Source of the DNA: Paracoccaceae bacterium Fryx2
GTDB taxonomy: Bacteria; Pseudomonadota; Alphaproteobacteria; Rhodobacterales; Rhodobacteraceae
Length of the DNA stretch: 64,000 nt
Direction: 5' to 3'
NCBI GenBank assembly: GCA_032334235.1
Contig: JAVSGI010000005.1
Location: 1,984,001-2,048,000, forward strand
Numbering within the stretch: the stretch's first letter is position 1; every line of letters begins with the position of its first letter. Of the stretch, positions 37,059 to 45,919 are shown in pieces. A model generated the notes under the pieces. It searched no databases. It had not been told where the DNA came from and saw only the letters and a list, made by a program, of their open reading frames with translations. The translations under genes were made by a program, and so were the position numbers.

Positions 37059-38288
37059 ATGGCGCGACAGACGCGGGAAACCGCAAGCGACCGGGCCGCA
37101 TCCGAGGCAGGCGCGCGGCGCGGGTCGAACCAGAGCGGGATGCGGGCGCACAACGAACGGCTTGTGCTGTCGCTGGTGCGCCAGCACGGGGCGCTGGCGA
37201 AATCTGACATCGCGCGGATCACAGGGCTGTCGGCGCAGACTGTTTCGGTGATCATGCGCAGTCTGGAACAGGACGGGCTCTTGCTGCGCGGCGAGCCGAT
37301 CCGCGGCCGGATCGGCCAGCCCTCGGTGCCGATGTCGCTGGCGGCCGAGGGGGCCTACTTTTTCGGGCTGAAGATCGGGCGGCGGTCCACCGATCTGATA
37401 TTGATAGATTTTCTCGGGCATGTGGTGGGGATGCGGCGGCGCACCTACCCGTGGCCAACGCCGGGCGTGGTGGTGGCCTTCGTGCAGGAGGCGCTGCCGA
37501 CGCTGAGCCTCGAATTGCCGTTCCGGCTGCGCGGGCGGATCGGCGGGATGGGCATCGCCATGCCGTTCCAGCTGTGGAACTGGGCGCAGTTCGTCGGCGC
37601 CCCCCCGGCCGGGATGGACGACTGGCGCGGCCGCGACATCCAGGCCGAGATCGCCGCTTTCTGCGACATGCCGGTGTATCTGCAGAACGACGCCACGGCG
37701 GCCTGCGGCGGCGAGCTGGTGTTCGGCACCGGCGAGCGGCCTGCGGATTTCCTGTATTTCTTCATCGCGCATTTCGTCGGCGGCGGGCTGGTGCTGAACG
37801 GCCAGCTTTACACCGGGCGCACGGGCAATGCCGCCGCCATCGGGTCGATGCCGGTCCCGGCGCCGGGCGGCGGGATGCAGCAGTTGATCTCGGTCGCGTC
37901 GCTGGCCTCGCTGGAACGCTATGTCGCCGGAGCGGGAGGCGAAACCGGGCAGTTGTGGGAGCCGCCGACCCGATGGACCCTGCCGCCGGGCGTGCTGGAC
38001 CGCTGGATCGCGGAGGCCGCGCAAGGCGTGGCGCACGCCATCCTGTCGGCGGCGACGGTGATCGACTTCGGCACGGTGATGATAGACGGCTGGCTGCCGG
38101 AAGGCGTGCGGGCGGCGCTGGTCGCAGCCACGGCAGAGGCGCTGGCGCGGCTCGATCTGGCTGGAATAGAGCCGCCGCTGGTGCGGGCCGGGACGGTGGG
38201 GCATGTGGCGCGCAGCCTTGGCGCGGCCTCGATCCCGCTGTCGCAACGCTACCTGATCGACCAGAACGCCTTCCGGAAAGACGGCTGA
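37059..38288 (+). CDS. frcR: ROK-family transcriptional regulator of the frc operon
   Basis: 409 residues. An N-terminal MarR-like winged helix (residues ~27-85: MRAHNERLVLSLVRQHGAL, AKSDIARITGLSAQTVSVIM) is followed by a ROK sugar-kinase-like domain (GMGIAMPFQLWNW, VYLQNDATAACGGELVFG, FIAHFVGGGLVLNG). The catalytic kinase function is not implied; such proteins sense the sugar. It is divergent from frcB and shares a 206-bp control region with an inverted repeat, so it probably represses frcBCAK and itself. GGAGGG precedes the ATG at 37059. Confidence 0.88.
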   Translation: MARQTRETASDRAASEAGARRGSNQSGMRAHNERLVLSLVRQHGALAKSDIARITGLSAQTVSVIMRSLEQDGLLLRGEPIRGRIGQPSVPMSLAAEGAYFFGLKIGRRSTDLILIDFLGHVVGMRRRTYPWPTPGVVVAFVQEALPTLSLELPFRLRGRIGGMGIAMPFQLWNWAQFVGAPPAGMDDWRGRDIQAEIAAFCDMPVYLQNDATAACGGELVFGTGERPADFLYFFIAHFVGGGLVLNGQLYTGRTGNAAAIGSMPVPAPGGGMQQLISVASLASLERYVAGAGGETGQLWEPPTRWTLPPGVLDRWIAEAAQGVAHAILSAATVIDFGTVMIDGWLPEGVRAALVAATAEALARLDLAGIEPPLVRAGTVGHVARSLGAASIPLSQRYLIDQNAFRKDG

Positions 38289-38362
38289 GCGGGCGGTGCC
38301 GGTGCGAAACCCCTGCCCCCTGCCCGCGGCGACGCGACGCGAAACCGGGCGGCGGGGGCGGA

Positions 38363-38381
38363 AAATTTTCGTAGAAAATTT
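38363..38381. terminator. AAATTTTCGTAGAAAATTT hairpin after frcR
   Basis: 8-bp stem, 3-nt GTA loop; same core as the palindromes at 11016 and 11077, with the outer G:C pair replaced by A:T on both sides, so pairing is kept. It lies 75 bp after the frcR stop and 140 bp before mrpA, and may be the frcR terminator. Confidence 0.55.
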
Positions 38382-38447
38382 GTGGCCGGCATCATGCCGC
38401 GGGCGATACCCTTGTGCGGGCAGGCAAATCTGCCACACCGAAGCTTG

Positions 38448-38472
38448 ACTTGGAAGGCGGCCGTGTCCAAGT
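38448..38472. promoter_or_regulatory. Inverted repeat upstream of the Mrp operon
   Basis: ACTTGGA (38448-38454) and TCCAAGT (38466-38472) are perfect inverted arms spaced by 11 nt, overlapping a possible -35 TTGACT (38445-38450), ~50 bp before the mrpA start. This could be an operator for Na+/pH-responsive control; no regulator gene is adjacent. Confidence 0.4.
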
Positions 38473-38520
38473 AGGGCATTGTCCCGCCCGAAGCCCAAGC
38501 CCAGAACGGAACATCCCGGA

Positions 38521-41367
38521 ATGTCGCTCGCCCTGATCGCCGCGTTGCCTTTTCTCGGCGCGCTCCTTCCCGGCCTGATGATACGTGCCGGTCGCGATGC
38601 CTGCGCGGTCGTGACCGGGTCGGTCACCGCGCTGGCCCTGCTGATGGTCGGGCTGCACGCCCCGGCGGTGCTGCGCGGCGAGGTGATCCACAGCCGCATC
38701 GACTGGCTGCCGGGGCTGGGGCTGAACGCCAGCTTCATGCTCGACGGGCTGGGGCTGCTGTTTGCCGGGCTGATCCTCGGGATCGGGCTGCTGATCATCC
38801 TCTACGCCCGGTTCTATCTGGCCAAGGCCGACCCTATGGGGCAGTTCTACACTTACCTGCTGCTGTTCCAGGGGGCGATGCTGGGCATCGTGCTGTCGGA
38901 CAACATCCTGCTGCTGCTGGTGTTCTGGGAGCTGACGAGCCTGAGCTCCTTCCTGCTGATCGGCTACTGGAAGCACCTGCCCGAGGGGCGGCAGGGCGCG
39001 CGGATGGCGCTGGCGGTCACCGGGGCGGGCGGCCTTGCGATGATCGGGGGGATGCTGATCCTTGGCAACATCGCGGGCAGCTACGACCTGTCGGTGATCC
39101 TGACGCAGAAGGACGCGATCCAGGCGTCGGAGTGGTATCTGCCCGCGCTGATCCTGATCCTGCTGGGGTGTTTCACCAAATCGGCGCAGTTCCCGTTCCA
39201 TTTCTGGCTGCCGCACGCGATGGCCGCCCCCACGCCGGTTTCAGCCTATCTGCATTCGGCGACCATGGTGAAGGCCGGGATCTTCCTGATGGCGCGGATG
39301 TGGCCTGTTCTGGCGGGCACGCCCGAGTGGTTCTACATCGTGGCGACGACCGGGCTGGTGACGATGGTGATCGCCGCCAAGATCGCGCTGTTCAAGGATG
39401 ACCTGAAGGCGCTGCTGGCATTCTCGACCGTCAGCCACCTGGGGCTTATCACCATGCTGCTGGGCTTCGGCACCAAGGCCGCGGCGGTGGCGGCGGTGTT
39501 TCACATCATCAACCACGCCACCTTCAAGGCGGCACTGTTCATGACCGCCGGGATCGTCGATCACGAGGCGCATACCCGCGACATCAGGCGGTTGGGCGGG
39601 TTGCGGGTGCTGATGCCGGTGACCTTCACCCTGGCCACGCTGGCGGCGCTTTCGATGGCGGGGCTGCCGCCGCTGAACGGTTTCCTGTCGAAAGAGATGA
39701 TGCTGGAGGAGGCGACGCACACCGTCTGGGCGGGGGTGCCGTGGCTGCTGCCCGCGCTTGCCACCATCGGCGCGCTGTTCTCGGTGGCCTACAGTTTCCG
39801 GCTGATCTCGCATACCTTCCTGGGGCCGGTGCGCAACGACTATCCGCACCGCCCGCATGACCCGGGTTTCGGGATGTGGGCGGCGCCCGCGGTGCTGGTG
39901 GCGCTGGTGGTGCTGATCGGGGTGGCGCCGGTCGCCATGGCGGGCTGGCTGGTCGATGCCTCGGCCGGGGCGGTGACGGGCGAGGTGGTCGACAGCTACA
40001 TCAAGCACTGGCACGGGCCGGTGCCGGCACTGTTCCTGTCGCTGGTGGCGATCGGGGGCGGGCTGGTGCTTCTTGGGCTGCACCCGGCCCTGAACCGGCT
40101 GTGGCTGGCCACGCCGCGCCCCGAGGCCAAGCGGATCTTCGACGGGCTGATGGAGCCGTTCGCCCGCATGTCGCGCCGCCTGACCGATGCGCTGCACGAC
40201 GGGGCACTGACGCGATACATGGCGATTGCCGCGGTGGCGATCACGGCGGCGGGGGTCTACGGCTTTTTCAGCGGCGCGCACCTGCCGGGCACGCGCGCGG
40301 CCACGCCGATCACGGCGGTGCCCGCGATTGCCTGGTTCTTGCTGATGATGGCCTCGGGCGGGCTGGTGCTGGTGCATCACAACCGGCTGCTGGCACTGCT
40401 GCTGGTGGGGGTGATCGGGCTGGTGATCTCGGTCGGCTTTGCCTACCTTTCGGCGCCCGACCTGGCGCTGACCCAGATCTCGGTCGAGGTGGTGACGATC
40501 ATCCTGCTGCTGCTGGCGCTGAACTACCTGCCCAAGACCACCCCGCGCGAAACCAGCGTGTTGCGCAAGAGCCGCGACGGGGTGATCGCGGCGGCGGGCG
40601 GGCTGGCGGCGGGGGCGCTGATCTATGCGCTGATGCTGCGCGATTTCGCCTTTCCGACCGTGTCGGGCTACCATCTGGAAAACGCCAAGACACTGGGCGG
40701 CGGCAACAACGTCGTCAACGTGATCCTCGTCGATTTCCGCGGCTATGACACTTTCGGCGAAATTACCGTGCTGGGCATCGCGGCGCTGGTGATCTATGCG
40801 CTGACCGAGGTGCTGCTGAAGCCCGGCCCGGCCAATGACCGGCTGATGGCCTGGAACCCCGACAGGAACGAGGCGGGCGACCGCCATCCGCTGATGCTGG
40901 TGGTGGCGACTCGGGTGATCCTGCCGCTGGCGATCATGGTGGGGGTGTTCATCTTCCTGCGCGGGCACAACCTGCCGGGCGGCGGCTTCATCGCCGGGCT
41001 GGTGGTGGCGATCGCGATGGTGATGCAATACATGGCGTCGGGCTTTGGCTGGGCGAAGGCACGGCAGCGGATCGAGTATCACGCGCTGATCGGCGCAGGC
41101 GTGATGATCGCCGGGGCGACCGGCGTGGGGTCGTGGTTCGCCGGGCGGCCGTTCCTGACGTCGAGCTACGGCTATGTCTACCCGCCGCTGGTCGAGAAGA
41201 TCGAACTTGCCACCGCCGCGCTGTTCGATCTGGGCGTGTTCCTGACGGTGCTGGGCGCGGTGATGCTGGCGCTGGCTTCGCTGAGCCGGATCGGGGTGCG
41301 GGCGGGCGAAACCATCAACGCGAAGCCGCATGACGTGGACCCGCGCAGCCCCCCGGAGGCGACATAG
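38521..41367 (+). CDS. mrpA: Mrp-type Na+/H+ antiporter subunits A and B fused
   Basis: Largest membrane subunit of the multisubunit Na+(K+)/H+ antiporter, related to complex I NuoL. 948 residues. Residues ~1-500 hold the proton_antipo core (FWELTSLSSFLLIGYWKHL, GAFTKSAQFPFHFWLPHAM-type segment, HAT in FHIINHATFKAALFM). The C-terminal ~150 residues (RVILPLAIMVGVFIFLRGHN, LPGGGFIAGL, then a further helix set) are the MnhB domain, so A and B are fused as in the alphaproteobacterial group-2 PhaAB form. The ATG at 38521 begins the first helix. First gene of an operon mrpAB-C-D-E-F-G. Confidence 0.92.
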   Translation: MSLALIAALPFLGALLPGLMIRAGRDACAVVTGSVTALALLMVGLHAPAVLRGEVIHSRIDWLPGLGLNASFMLDGLGLLFAGLILGIGLLIILYARFYLAKADPMGQFYTYLLLFQGAMLGIVLSDNILLLLVFWELTSLSSFLLIGYWKHLPEGRQGARMALAVTGAGGLAMIGGMLILGNIAGSYDLSVILTQKDAIQASEWYLPALILILLGCFTKSAQFPFHFWLPHAMAAPTPVSAYLHSATMVKAGIFLMARMWPVLAGTPEWFYIVATTGLVTMVIAAKIALFKDDLKALLAFSTVSHLGLITMLLGFGTKAAAVAAVFHIINHATFKAALFMTAGIVDHEAHTRDIRRLGGLRVLMPVTFTLATLAALSMAGLPPLNGFLSKEMMLEEATHTVWAGVPWLLPALATIGALFSVAYSFRLISHTFLGPVRNDYPHRPHDPGFGMWAAPAVLVALVVLIGVAPVAMAGWLVDASAGAVTGEVVDSYIKHWHGPVPALFLSLVAIGGGLVLLGLHPALNRLWLATPRPEAKRIFDGLMEPFARMSRRLTDALHDGALTRYMAIAAVAITAAGVYGFFSGAHLPGTRAATPITAVPAIAWFLLMMASGGLVLVHHNRLLALLLVGVIGLVISVGFAYLSAPDLALTQISVEVVTIILLLLALNYLPKTTPRETSVLRKSRDGVIAAAGGLAAGALIYALMLRDFAFPTVSGYHLENAKTLGGGNNVVNVILVDFRGYDTFGEITVLGIAALVIYALTEVLLKPGPANDRLMAWNPDRNEAGDRHPLMLVVATRVILPLAIMVGVFIFLRGHNLPGGGFIAGLVVAIAMVMQYMASGFGWAKARQRIEYHALIGAGVMIAGATGVGSWFAGRPFLTSSYGYVYPPLVEKIELATAALFDLGVFLTVLGAVMLALASLSRIGVRAGETINAKPHDVDPRSPPEAT

Positions 41368-41368
41368 C

Positions 41369-41707
41369 ATGGAACTGCTTGTGGCAAGCGCCATCGGGCT
41401 CATGACGGCGGCGGGGATCTACCTGATCCTGCGGCTGCGCACCTTTTCGGTGATCCTGGGGCTGGCGATGCTGTCCTATGCGGTCAACGTGTTCATCTTC
41501 GCCTCGGGGCGGGTGACCGTGGGCAAGCCGCCGATCCTTTCGGCGGCCGCATCGGGCTATACCGACCCGCTGACGCAGGCGCTGGTGCTGACCGCCATCG
41601 TGATTTCCTTCGGGATGACGGCGGTGATCGTGATGATGGCGCTGGGGTCGTATCTGAATACCGGGTCTGACCGGATCGACATGGACGACGAGGGGGAGAC
41701 CCGTTGA
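41369..41707 (+). CDS. mrpC: Mrp antiporter subunit C
   Basis: 112-residue, three-helix NuoK-like subunit (MnhC). The sequence ILRLRTFSVILGLAMLSYAV and the following ...TDPLTQALVLTAIVISFGMTA match the family, including the TDPLPQALVLTAIVI-type signature. GGAGG lies 10 nt before the ATG. The stop overlaps the TTG start of mrpD. Confidence 0.92.
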   Translation: MELLVASAIGLMTAAGIYLILRLRTFSVILGLAMLSYAVNVFIFASGRVTVGKPPILSAAASGYTDPLTQALVLTAIVISFGMTAVIVMMALGSYLNTGSDRIDMDDEGETR

Positions 41708-43221
41708 ACCACTGGATCATCGCCCCCGTGGTGCTGCCCGCGCTGCTGGCCCCCTTCATGATGCTGACGATGCGGCGCGACCTGATGTTGCAGCGGGTGT
41801 TCGGGCTGGCGGGCACGCTGGCGCTGCTGGGCATCGCGGCGGGGCTGCTGGTCTCTGCCACCGGCACCCCGGCCGATGTGTATTTCCTTGGCAACTGGCC
41901 CGCGCCCTTTGGCATCGTGCTGGTGCTGGACCGGCTGTCGGCGCTGATGCTGGGGCTGACGGCGGTGCTGGCGCTGGCGGTGCAGCTTTACGCGATCTCG
42001 ACCGACTGGGATACGCGGGGGCGGCATTTCCACGTGCTGCTGCTGTTTCAGCTGATGGGGCTGAACGGCGCCTTCCTGACCGGCGACGCATTCAACCTGT
42101 TCGTGTTCTTCGAGGTGCTGCTGATCGCCTCTTACGGGTTGATGATCCATGGCGGCGGGCGCGACCGGCTGCGGGCGGGGGTGCAGTACATCGCCTTCAA
42201 CCTTGTCGGCTCGACCCTGTTCCTGTTCGCGCTGGCGACGGTGTACTCGGTGACCGGCACGCTGAACTTCGCCGATCTGGCGGTGAAGGTGGCAAATCTG
42301 CCCGAAGGCGACGCGGCGCTGATCCGGGTGGCGGGGGTGCTGCTGCTGCTGGTGTTCGCGATCAAGGGCGCGCTGGTGCCGCTGCATTTCTGGCTGCCCA
42401 ACACCTATGCGTTTGCCCCCGGCCCGGTGGCGGCGCTGTTTGCGGTGATGACCAAGGTGGGCGCCTATGCCACGATAAGGATCTACACGCTGGTGTTTCC
42501 GACCGGCACGCCCGCCACCGGCACGCTGTTTGCCGAGATCCTGCAACCGGCGGCGCTGATCACGCTGGGTGTCGGCGTTCTGGGGGTGCTGGGCGCGCAG
42601 ACGCTTGGGCGGCTGGTGGCCTTTGCCGCCATCGCCTCGATGGGGACGCTGTTCATCGCGATTGCGGCCTTCACGCCGCAGGCGCTGGCGGCGGGGCTAT
42701 ACTACCTGATCCATTCGACGCTGGCGGGGGGCGCGCTGTTCCTGATCTGCGATATGGTCAGCGACCGGCGCGCCGATGACCGGCTGACCCGCGCCCTGCC
42801 GCCGATACCGCAGCACGGGCTGATCGGGGCGCTGTTCCTTGCCGGGGCGATTGCGGCGGCGGGGATGCCGCCGCTGTCGGGGTTCCTCGGCAAGCTTCTG
42901 ATCCTCGATGCGACGCGCGGGCCGGGGATGGCGCTGGTCTGGTCGGTGATCCTGGCCACCTCGCTGATCTCGATCGTGGGGTTTGCGCGGGCGGGCAGCA
43001 CGCTGTTCTGGAAGGCGCATGAATCGGCACCGCAGGCCCGGCCCGTCCACAAGGCGGAACCGCTGTCTTTCGCGGCGGTGTTCGGGCTGCTGGCGGCGCT
43101 GCTGGCGCTGACCGTGTTCGCCGGGCCGGTGACCGGCTGGCTGGAGGTGACGGCGGCGGGTCTTTTCGACCCGGCGGCCTACATTGACGCCAACACCCTG
43201 CCGACGGGGGGCACGCCATGA
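41704..43221 (+). CDS. mrpD: Mrp antiporter subunit D
   Basis: 505-residue NuoM/N-like proton-antiporter subunit with ~14 helices. Conserved segments are FNLFVFFEVLLIASYGLMIH, KGALVPLHFWLPNTYAFAP and FLGKLLILDAT; the Glu in FFEVL and the Lys in IKGALVPLHFWLP correspond to the proton-path residues of the family. The start is TTG at 41704 with GGGGGAG ~6 nt upstream; it overlaps the mrpC stop by 4 bp (TTGA). Confidence 0.92.
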   Translation: MNHWIIAPVVLPALLAPFMMLTMRRDLMLQRVFGLAGTLALLGIAAGLLVSATGTPADVYFLGNWPAPFGIVLVLDRLSALMLGLTAVLALAVQLYAISTDWDTRGRHFHVLLLFQLMGLNGAFLTGDAFNLFVFFEVLLIASYGLMIHGGGRDRLRAGVQYIAFNLVGSTLFLFALATVYSVTGTLNFADLAVKVANLPEGDAALIRVAGVLLLLVFAIKGALVPLHFWLPNTYAFAPGPVAALFAVMTKVGAYATIRIYTLVFPTGTPATGTLFAEILQPAALITLGVGVLGVLGAQTLGRLVAFAAIASMGTLFIAIAAFTPQALAAGLYYLIHSTLAGGALFLICDMVSDRRADDRLTRALPPIPQHGLIGALFLAGAIAAAGMPPLSGFLGKLLILDATRGPGMALVWSVILATSLISIVGFARAGSTLFWKAHESAPQARPVHKAEPLSFAAVFGLLAALLALTVFAGPVTGWLEVTAAGLFDPAAYIDANTLPTGGTP

Positions 43222-43709
43222 TCCGCAAGCTGTTTCCGCACCCGTTCCTGACGCTGGCGCTGATCGTCACCTGGATGCTGCTGGTCAACGGCACCAAGCT
43301 GGGCAGCCTGATCTTCGCGCTGCTGCTGGGCATCGCGATTCCGGCGCTGACCGCCGCCTACTGGCCCGACCGGGCCCGGATGCGCAACGTGCCCGCGATC
43401 TTCGGCTATATCGCGGTGGTGCTGTGGGACATCGTGAAATCCAACATCGTCGTGGCGCGGGTGGTGCTGTTCGTGCCGCGCGCGGCCCTGCAATCGGCCT
43501 GGATCAGCGTGCCGCTGGACCTGCGCAGCCCCGAGGCGATTGCCGTGCTGGCGGGCACCATCACCCTGACGCCGGGCACCGTGACCGCCGACACGTCGGC
43601 CTGCGGGCGGGCGCTGCTGGTGCATTGCCTGCACGCCCCCGACCCCGACGCGGTGCGCGACGAGATCAAGTCCCGTTACGAGGCCCGGCTGAAAAGGATC
43701 TTCGAATGA
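43218..43709 (+). CDS. mrpE: Mrp antiporter subunit E
   Basis: 163-residue MnhE subunit. Two to three N-terminal helices (HPFLTLALIVTWMLLVNGTK) are followed by a cytoplasmic domain with the characteristic LAGTITLTPGTVTADTSACG segment and LLVHCLHAPD. The ATG overlaps the mrpD stop (ATGA), and its own stop overlaps mrpF in the same way. Confidence 0.92.
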   Translation: MIRKLFPHPFLTLALIVTWMLLVNGTKLGSLIFALLLGIAIPALTAAYWPDRARMRNVPAIFGYIAVVLWDIVKSNIVVARVVLFVPRAALQSAWISVPLDLRSPEAIAVLAGTITLTPGTVTADTSACGRALLVHCLHAPDPDAVRDEIKSRYEARLKRIFE

Positions 43710-43975
43710 TCACCTATGCCCTGACCTATGCCATCGGCTGCTTCGGCCTGGCGCTGCTGATCAGCCTTTTCCGGTTGCTGCGCGCGCCGGGCTTTCCCGA
43801 CCGGATTCTGGCGCTGGATACCCTGGTGGTGAACATGATCGCGCTGATCGTGCTTTACGGCATCCTGCAGGCCAGCGGCATCAACTTCGAGGCGGCGATG
43901 CTGTTCGCCATCACCGGGTTCGTGTCGACCATCGCCTTCTGCAAATACCTGCTGCGCGGCGACATCATCGAATGA
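43706..43975 (+). CDS. mrpF: Mrp antiporter subunit F
   Basis: 89-residue, three-helix MnhF subunit with the conserved RLLRAPGFPDRILALDTLVVN core containing the essential-looking Asp. It overlaps mrpE by 4 bp and is followed 7 bp later by mrpG. Confidence 0.9.
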   Translation: MITYALTYAIGCFGLALLISLFRLLRAPGFPDRILALDTLVVNMIALIVLYGILQASGINFEAAMLFAITGFVSTIAFCKYLLRGDIIE

Positions 43976-43982
43976 GGCGGCC

Positions 43983-44360
43983 ATGGAACTGATTGCGGAA
44001 ATCTTCATCGTGGTGCTGCTGGTGGTTGCCGGCACGTTCGGGCTGATCGGCAGCTACGGGTTGCTGAAACTGCCAGAGGCGATGCAGCGCCTGCACGCCC
44101 CCAGCAAGGCCACCACGATGGGCGTCGGGACCGCGCTGCTGGCCTCGATGCTGCATCTGGCGGTGTTTGCCGAAGCGCTGACCTGGCAGGAGGTGCTGGT
44201 GGTGCTGTTCCTGTTCATGACCTCGCCGCTGACCGCGCTTTATCTTGCCAAGGTGCATCTGCACACGATGGCAGACCGCGGCACCCTGCCCGCAACCGGC
44301 ACGGGGCGCGACTGGGCGACATTCGAGCATGAAGACGCGCCGCCAAAGCCGCAGGATTGA
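43983..44360 (+). CDS. mrpG: Mrp antiporter subunit G
   Basis: 125-residue, three-helix MnhG subunit with GLIGSYGLLKLPEAMQRLHA and SKATTMGVGTALLAS. Last gene of the Mrp operon. The following 151 bp have a weak 6-bp hairpin (GACACG 44469-44474 / CGTGTC 44483-44488) and no clear terminator, so read-through into nhaD is possible. Confidence 0.9.
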   Translation: MELIAEIFIVVLLVVAGTFGLIGSYGLLKLPEAMQRLHAPSKATTMGVGTALLASMLHLAVFAEALTWQEVLVVLFLFMTSPLTALYLAKVHLHTMADRGTLPATGTGRDWATFEHEDAPPKPQD

Positions 44361-44511
44361 GCGCCACGCCACGTCAGGGCAACAAGGAAGGCTGCGCCCG
44401 ACAGATTCTGCGGGCAGATCGACACGACTGACCGGCGGGTGATTGACCGGCCCCATGCGCCATGCTCTGACACGCGGAACGCCGTGTCCGGCGCGGGGGC
44501 AGTGCAGTTTC

Positions 44512-45810
44512 ATGCTTGATCTGACGACTCATTGGGCGGGCTTTCTGTCCGTCCTGATCTTCATCGGGGCCTACGTTCTGGTGATCTTCGAAGAAACCAC
44601 CCACATGCGGAAATCGAAGCCGGTGATGCTGGCGGCGGGGCTGATCTGGCTGCTGATCGGCATCGCCTATGCGCAGGCGGGGCAGGCCGAACAGGCGCAC
44701 GACCTGTCGGCCCACATCATCGAGGAATATGGCGAACTGTTCCTGTTCCTGCTGGTGGCGATCACCTATGTGAACACGCTGGAGGAACGGCGCGGCTTCG
44801 AGGTGCTGCGCGCGAAACTGGTCGGGCTGGGGCTGAGCTACCGCAACCTGTTCCTGCTGACCGGGGTGCTGGCGTTCTTTCTGTCGGGGGTTCTCGACAA
44901 TCTGACGACCGCGCTGGTGATGGGCACGGTGGTGATGGCGCTGGGGTCGGATTCGCCGCGCTTCGTGACGGTGGGCTGCATTTCCATCGTGGTCGCGGCC
45001 AATGCCGGCGGGGCCTTCACCCCGTTCGGCGACATCACGACGCTGATGGTCTGGCAGAAGGGCAAGCTGGAGTTCTTCGATTTCTTCGCGATCTTCCTGC
45101 CGTCGATGGTCAACTGGCTGGTGCCGGCCGCAATCATGTATTTCGCCGTGCCGCTGGGCAAGCCCGCGCCGCAGACGGAACGGGTCCGGGCCAAGCCGGG
45201 CGCACTGGGTGTGGCGATCCTGTTCGGGCTGACCATCGTCACCGCCGTCAGCTTCAAGAACTTCCTCAACCTGCCGCCCGCGCTGGGGATGATGCTGGGG
45301 CTGGGCTATCTGCAGATCTGGTCGTTCTTCCTGAAAAGGCAGGGCACCCGGCGTCGCGACGGCGACATGGTGCTGGATTCGTTTCACCAGATACAGCGGG
45401 TGGAGTGGGACACGCTGCTGTTCTTCTTCGGCATCATCTTTGCGGTGGGCGGTCTGGGCGTGCTGGGATATCTGGCGCTGGCGTCGGAGTATTTCTACAT
45501 CGGCATGGGGCCGACCTGGGCCAACATCATCATCGGCGCTCTGTCGGCCATCGTCGACAACATCCCGCTGATGTTCGCCGTGCTGACGATGGACCCCGAG
45601 ATGAGCCACGGCCACTGGCTGCTGATCACCCTGACCTGCGGGGTGGGCGGGTCGCTGTTGTCGATCGGTTCTGCCGCCGGGGTGGCGCTGATGGGGCAGG
45701 CCAAGGGCGCCTATACCTTCTTTGGCCACCTGAAATGGACCTGGGCGATCGCGCTGGGCTATTTCGCCAGCATCGGCGTGCATCTGCTGGTCAACGCGCG
45801 GCTGTTCTGA
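44512..45810 (+). CDS. nhaD: NhaD-type Na+/H+ antiporter
   Basis: 432 residues, ~12 helices, ion-transporter superfamily. The N-terminus LTTHWAGFLSVLIFIGAYVL and EETTHMRKSKPVMLAAGLIW, with SGVLDNLTTALVMGTVV and NAGGAFTPFGDITTLMVW, are NhaD hallmarks (Asp/Asn/Thr of the cation site). The start at 44512 matches the family N-terminus although its ribosome-binding site is weak; an upstream ATG at 44455 is the alternative. Sitting 151 bp after the Mrp operon, it gives the cell two different Na+ extrusion systems side by side. A strong hairpin follows. Confidence 0.9.
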   Translation: MLDLTTHWAGFLSVLIFIGAYVLVIFEETTHMRKSKPVMLAAGLIWLLIGIAYAQAGQAEQAHDLSAHIIEEYGELFLFLLVAITYVNTLEERRGFEVLRAKLVGLGLSYRNLFLLTGVLAFFLSGVLDNLTTALVMGTVVMALGSDSPRFVTVGCISIVVAANAGGAFTPFGDITTLMVWQKGKLEFFDFFAIFLPSMVNWLVPAAIMYFAVPLGKPAPQTERVRAKPGALGVAILFGLTIVTAVSFKNFLNLPPALGMMLGLGYLQIWSFFLKRQGTRRRDGDMVLDSFHQIQRVEWDTLLFFFGIIFAVGGLGVLGYLALASEYFYIGMGPTWANIIIGALSAIVDNIPLMFAVLTMDPEMSHGHWLLITLTCGVGGSLLSIGSAAGVALMGQAKGAYTFFGHLKWTWAIALGYFASIGVHLLVNARLF

Positions 45811-45815
45811 CCCAA

Positions 45816-45855
45816 GCCCGCCGGGATTTGACCGTGTGATCAAATCCCGGCGGGC
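45816..45855 (+). terminator. 16-bp-stem hairpin after nhaD
   Basis: 45816-45831 (GCCCGCCGGGATTTGA) pairs perfectly with 45840-45855 over 16 bp with an 8-nt loop, 5 bp after the nhaD stop. There is no T-run, but the stem is very stable. Confidence 0.75.
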
Positions 45856-45919
45856 AGCGCCCTTGCGCCACCGCTGGGGCCATGCGACCCTGCCGGTTCA
45901 TCCGGACCGGAGGCCGCCC

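Noticed and set aside
45836-45919. Longer start for deoC
   Set aside because: It begins inside the nhaD terminator hairpin, while the TTG at 45920 has GGAGG at the right distance.
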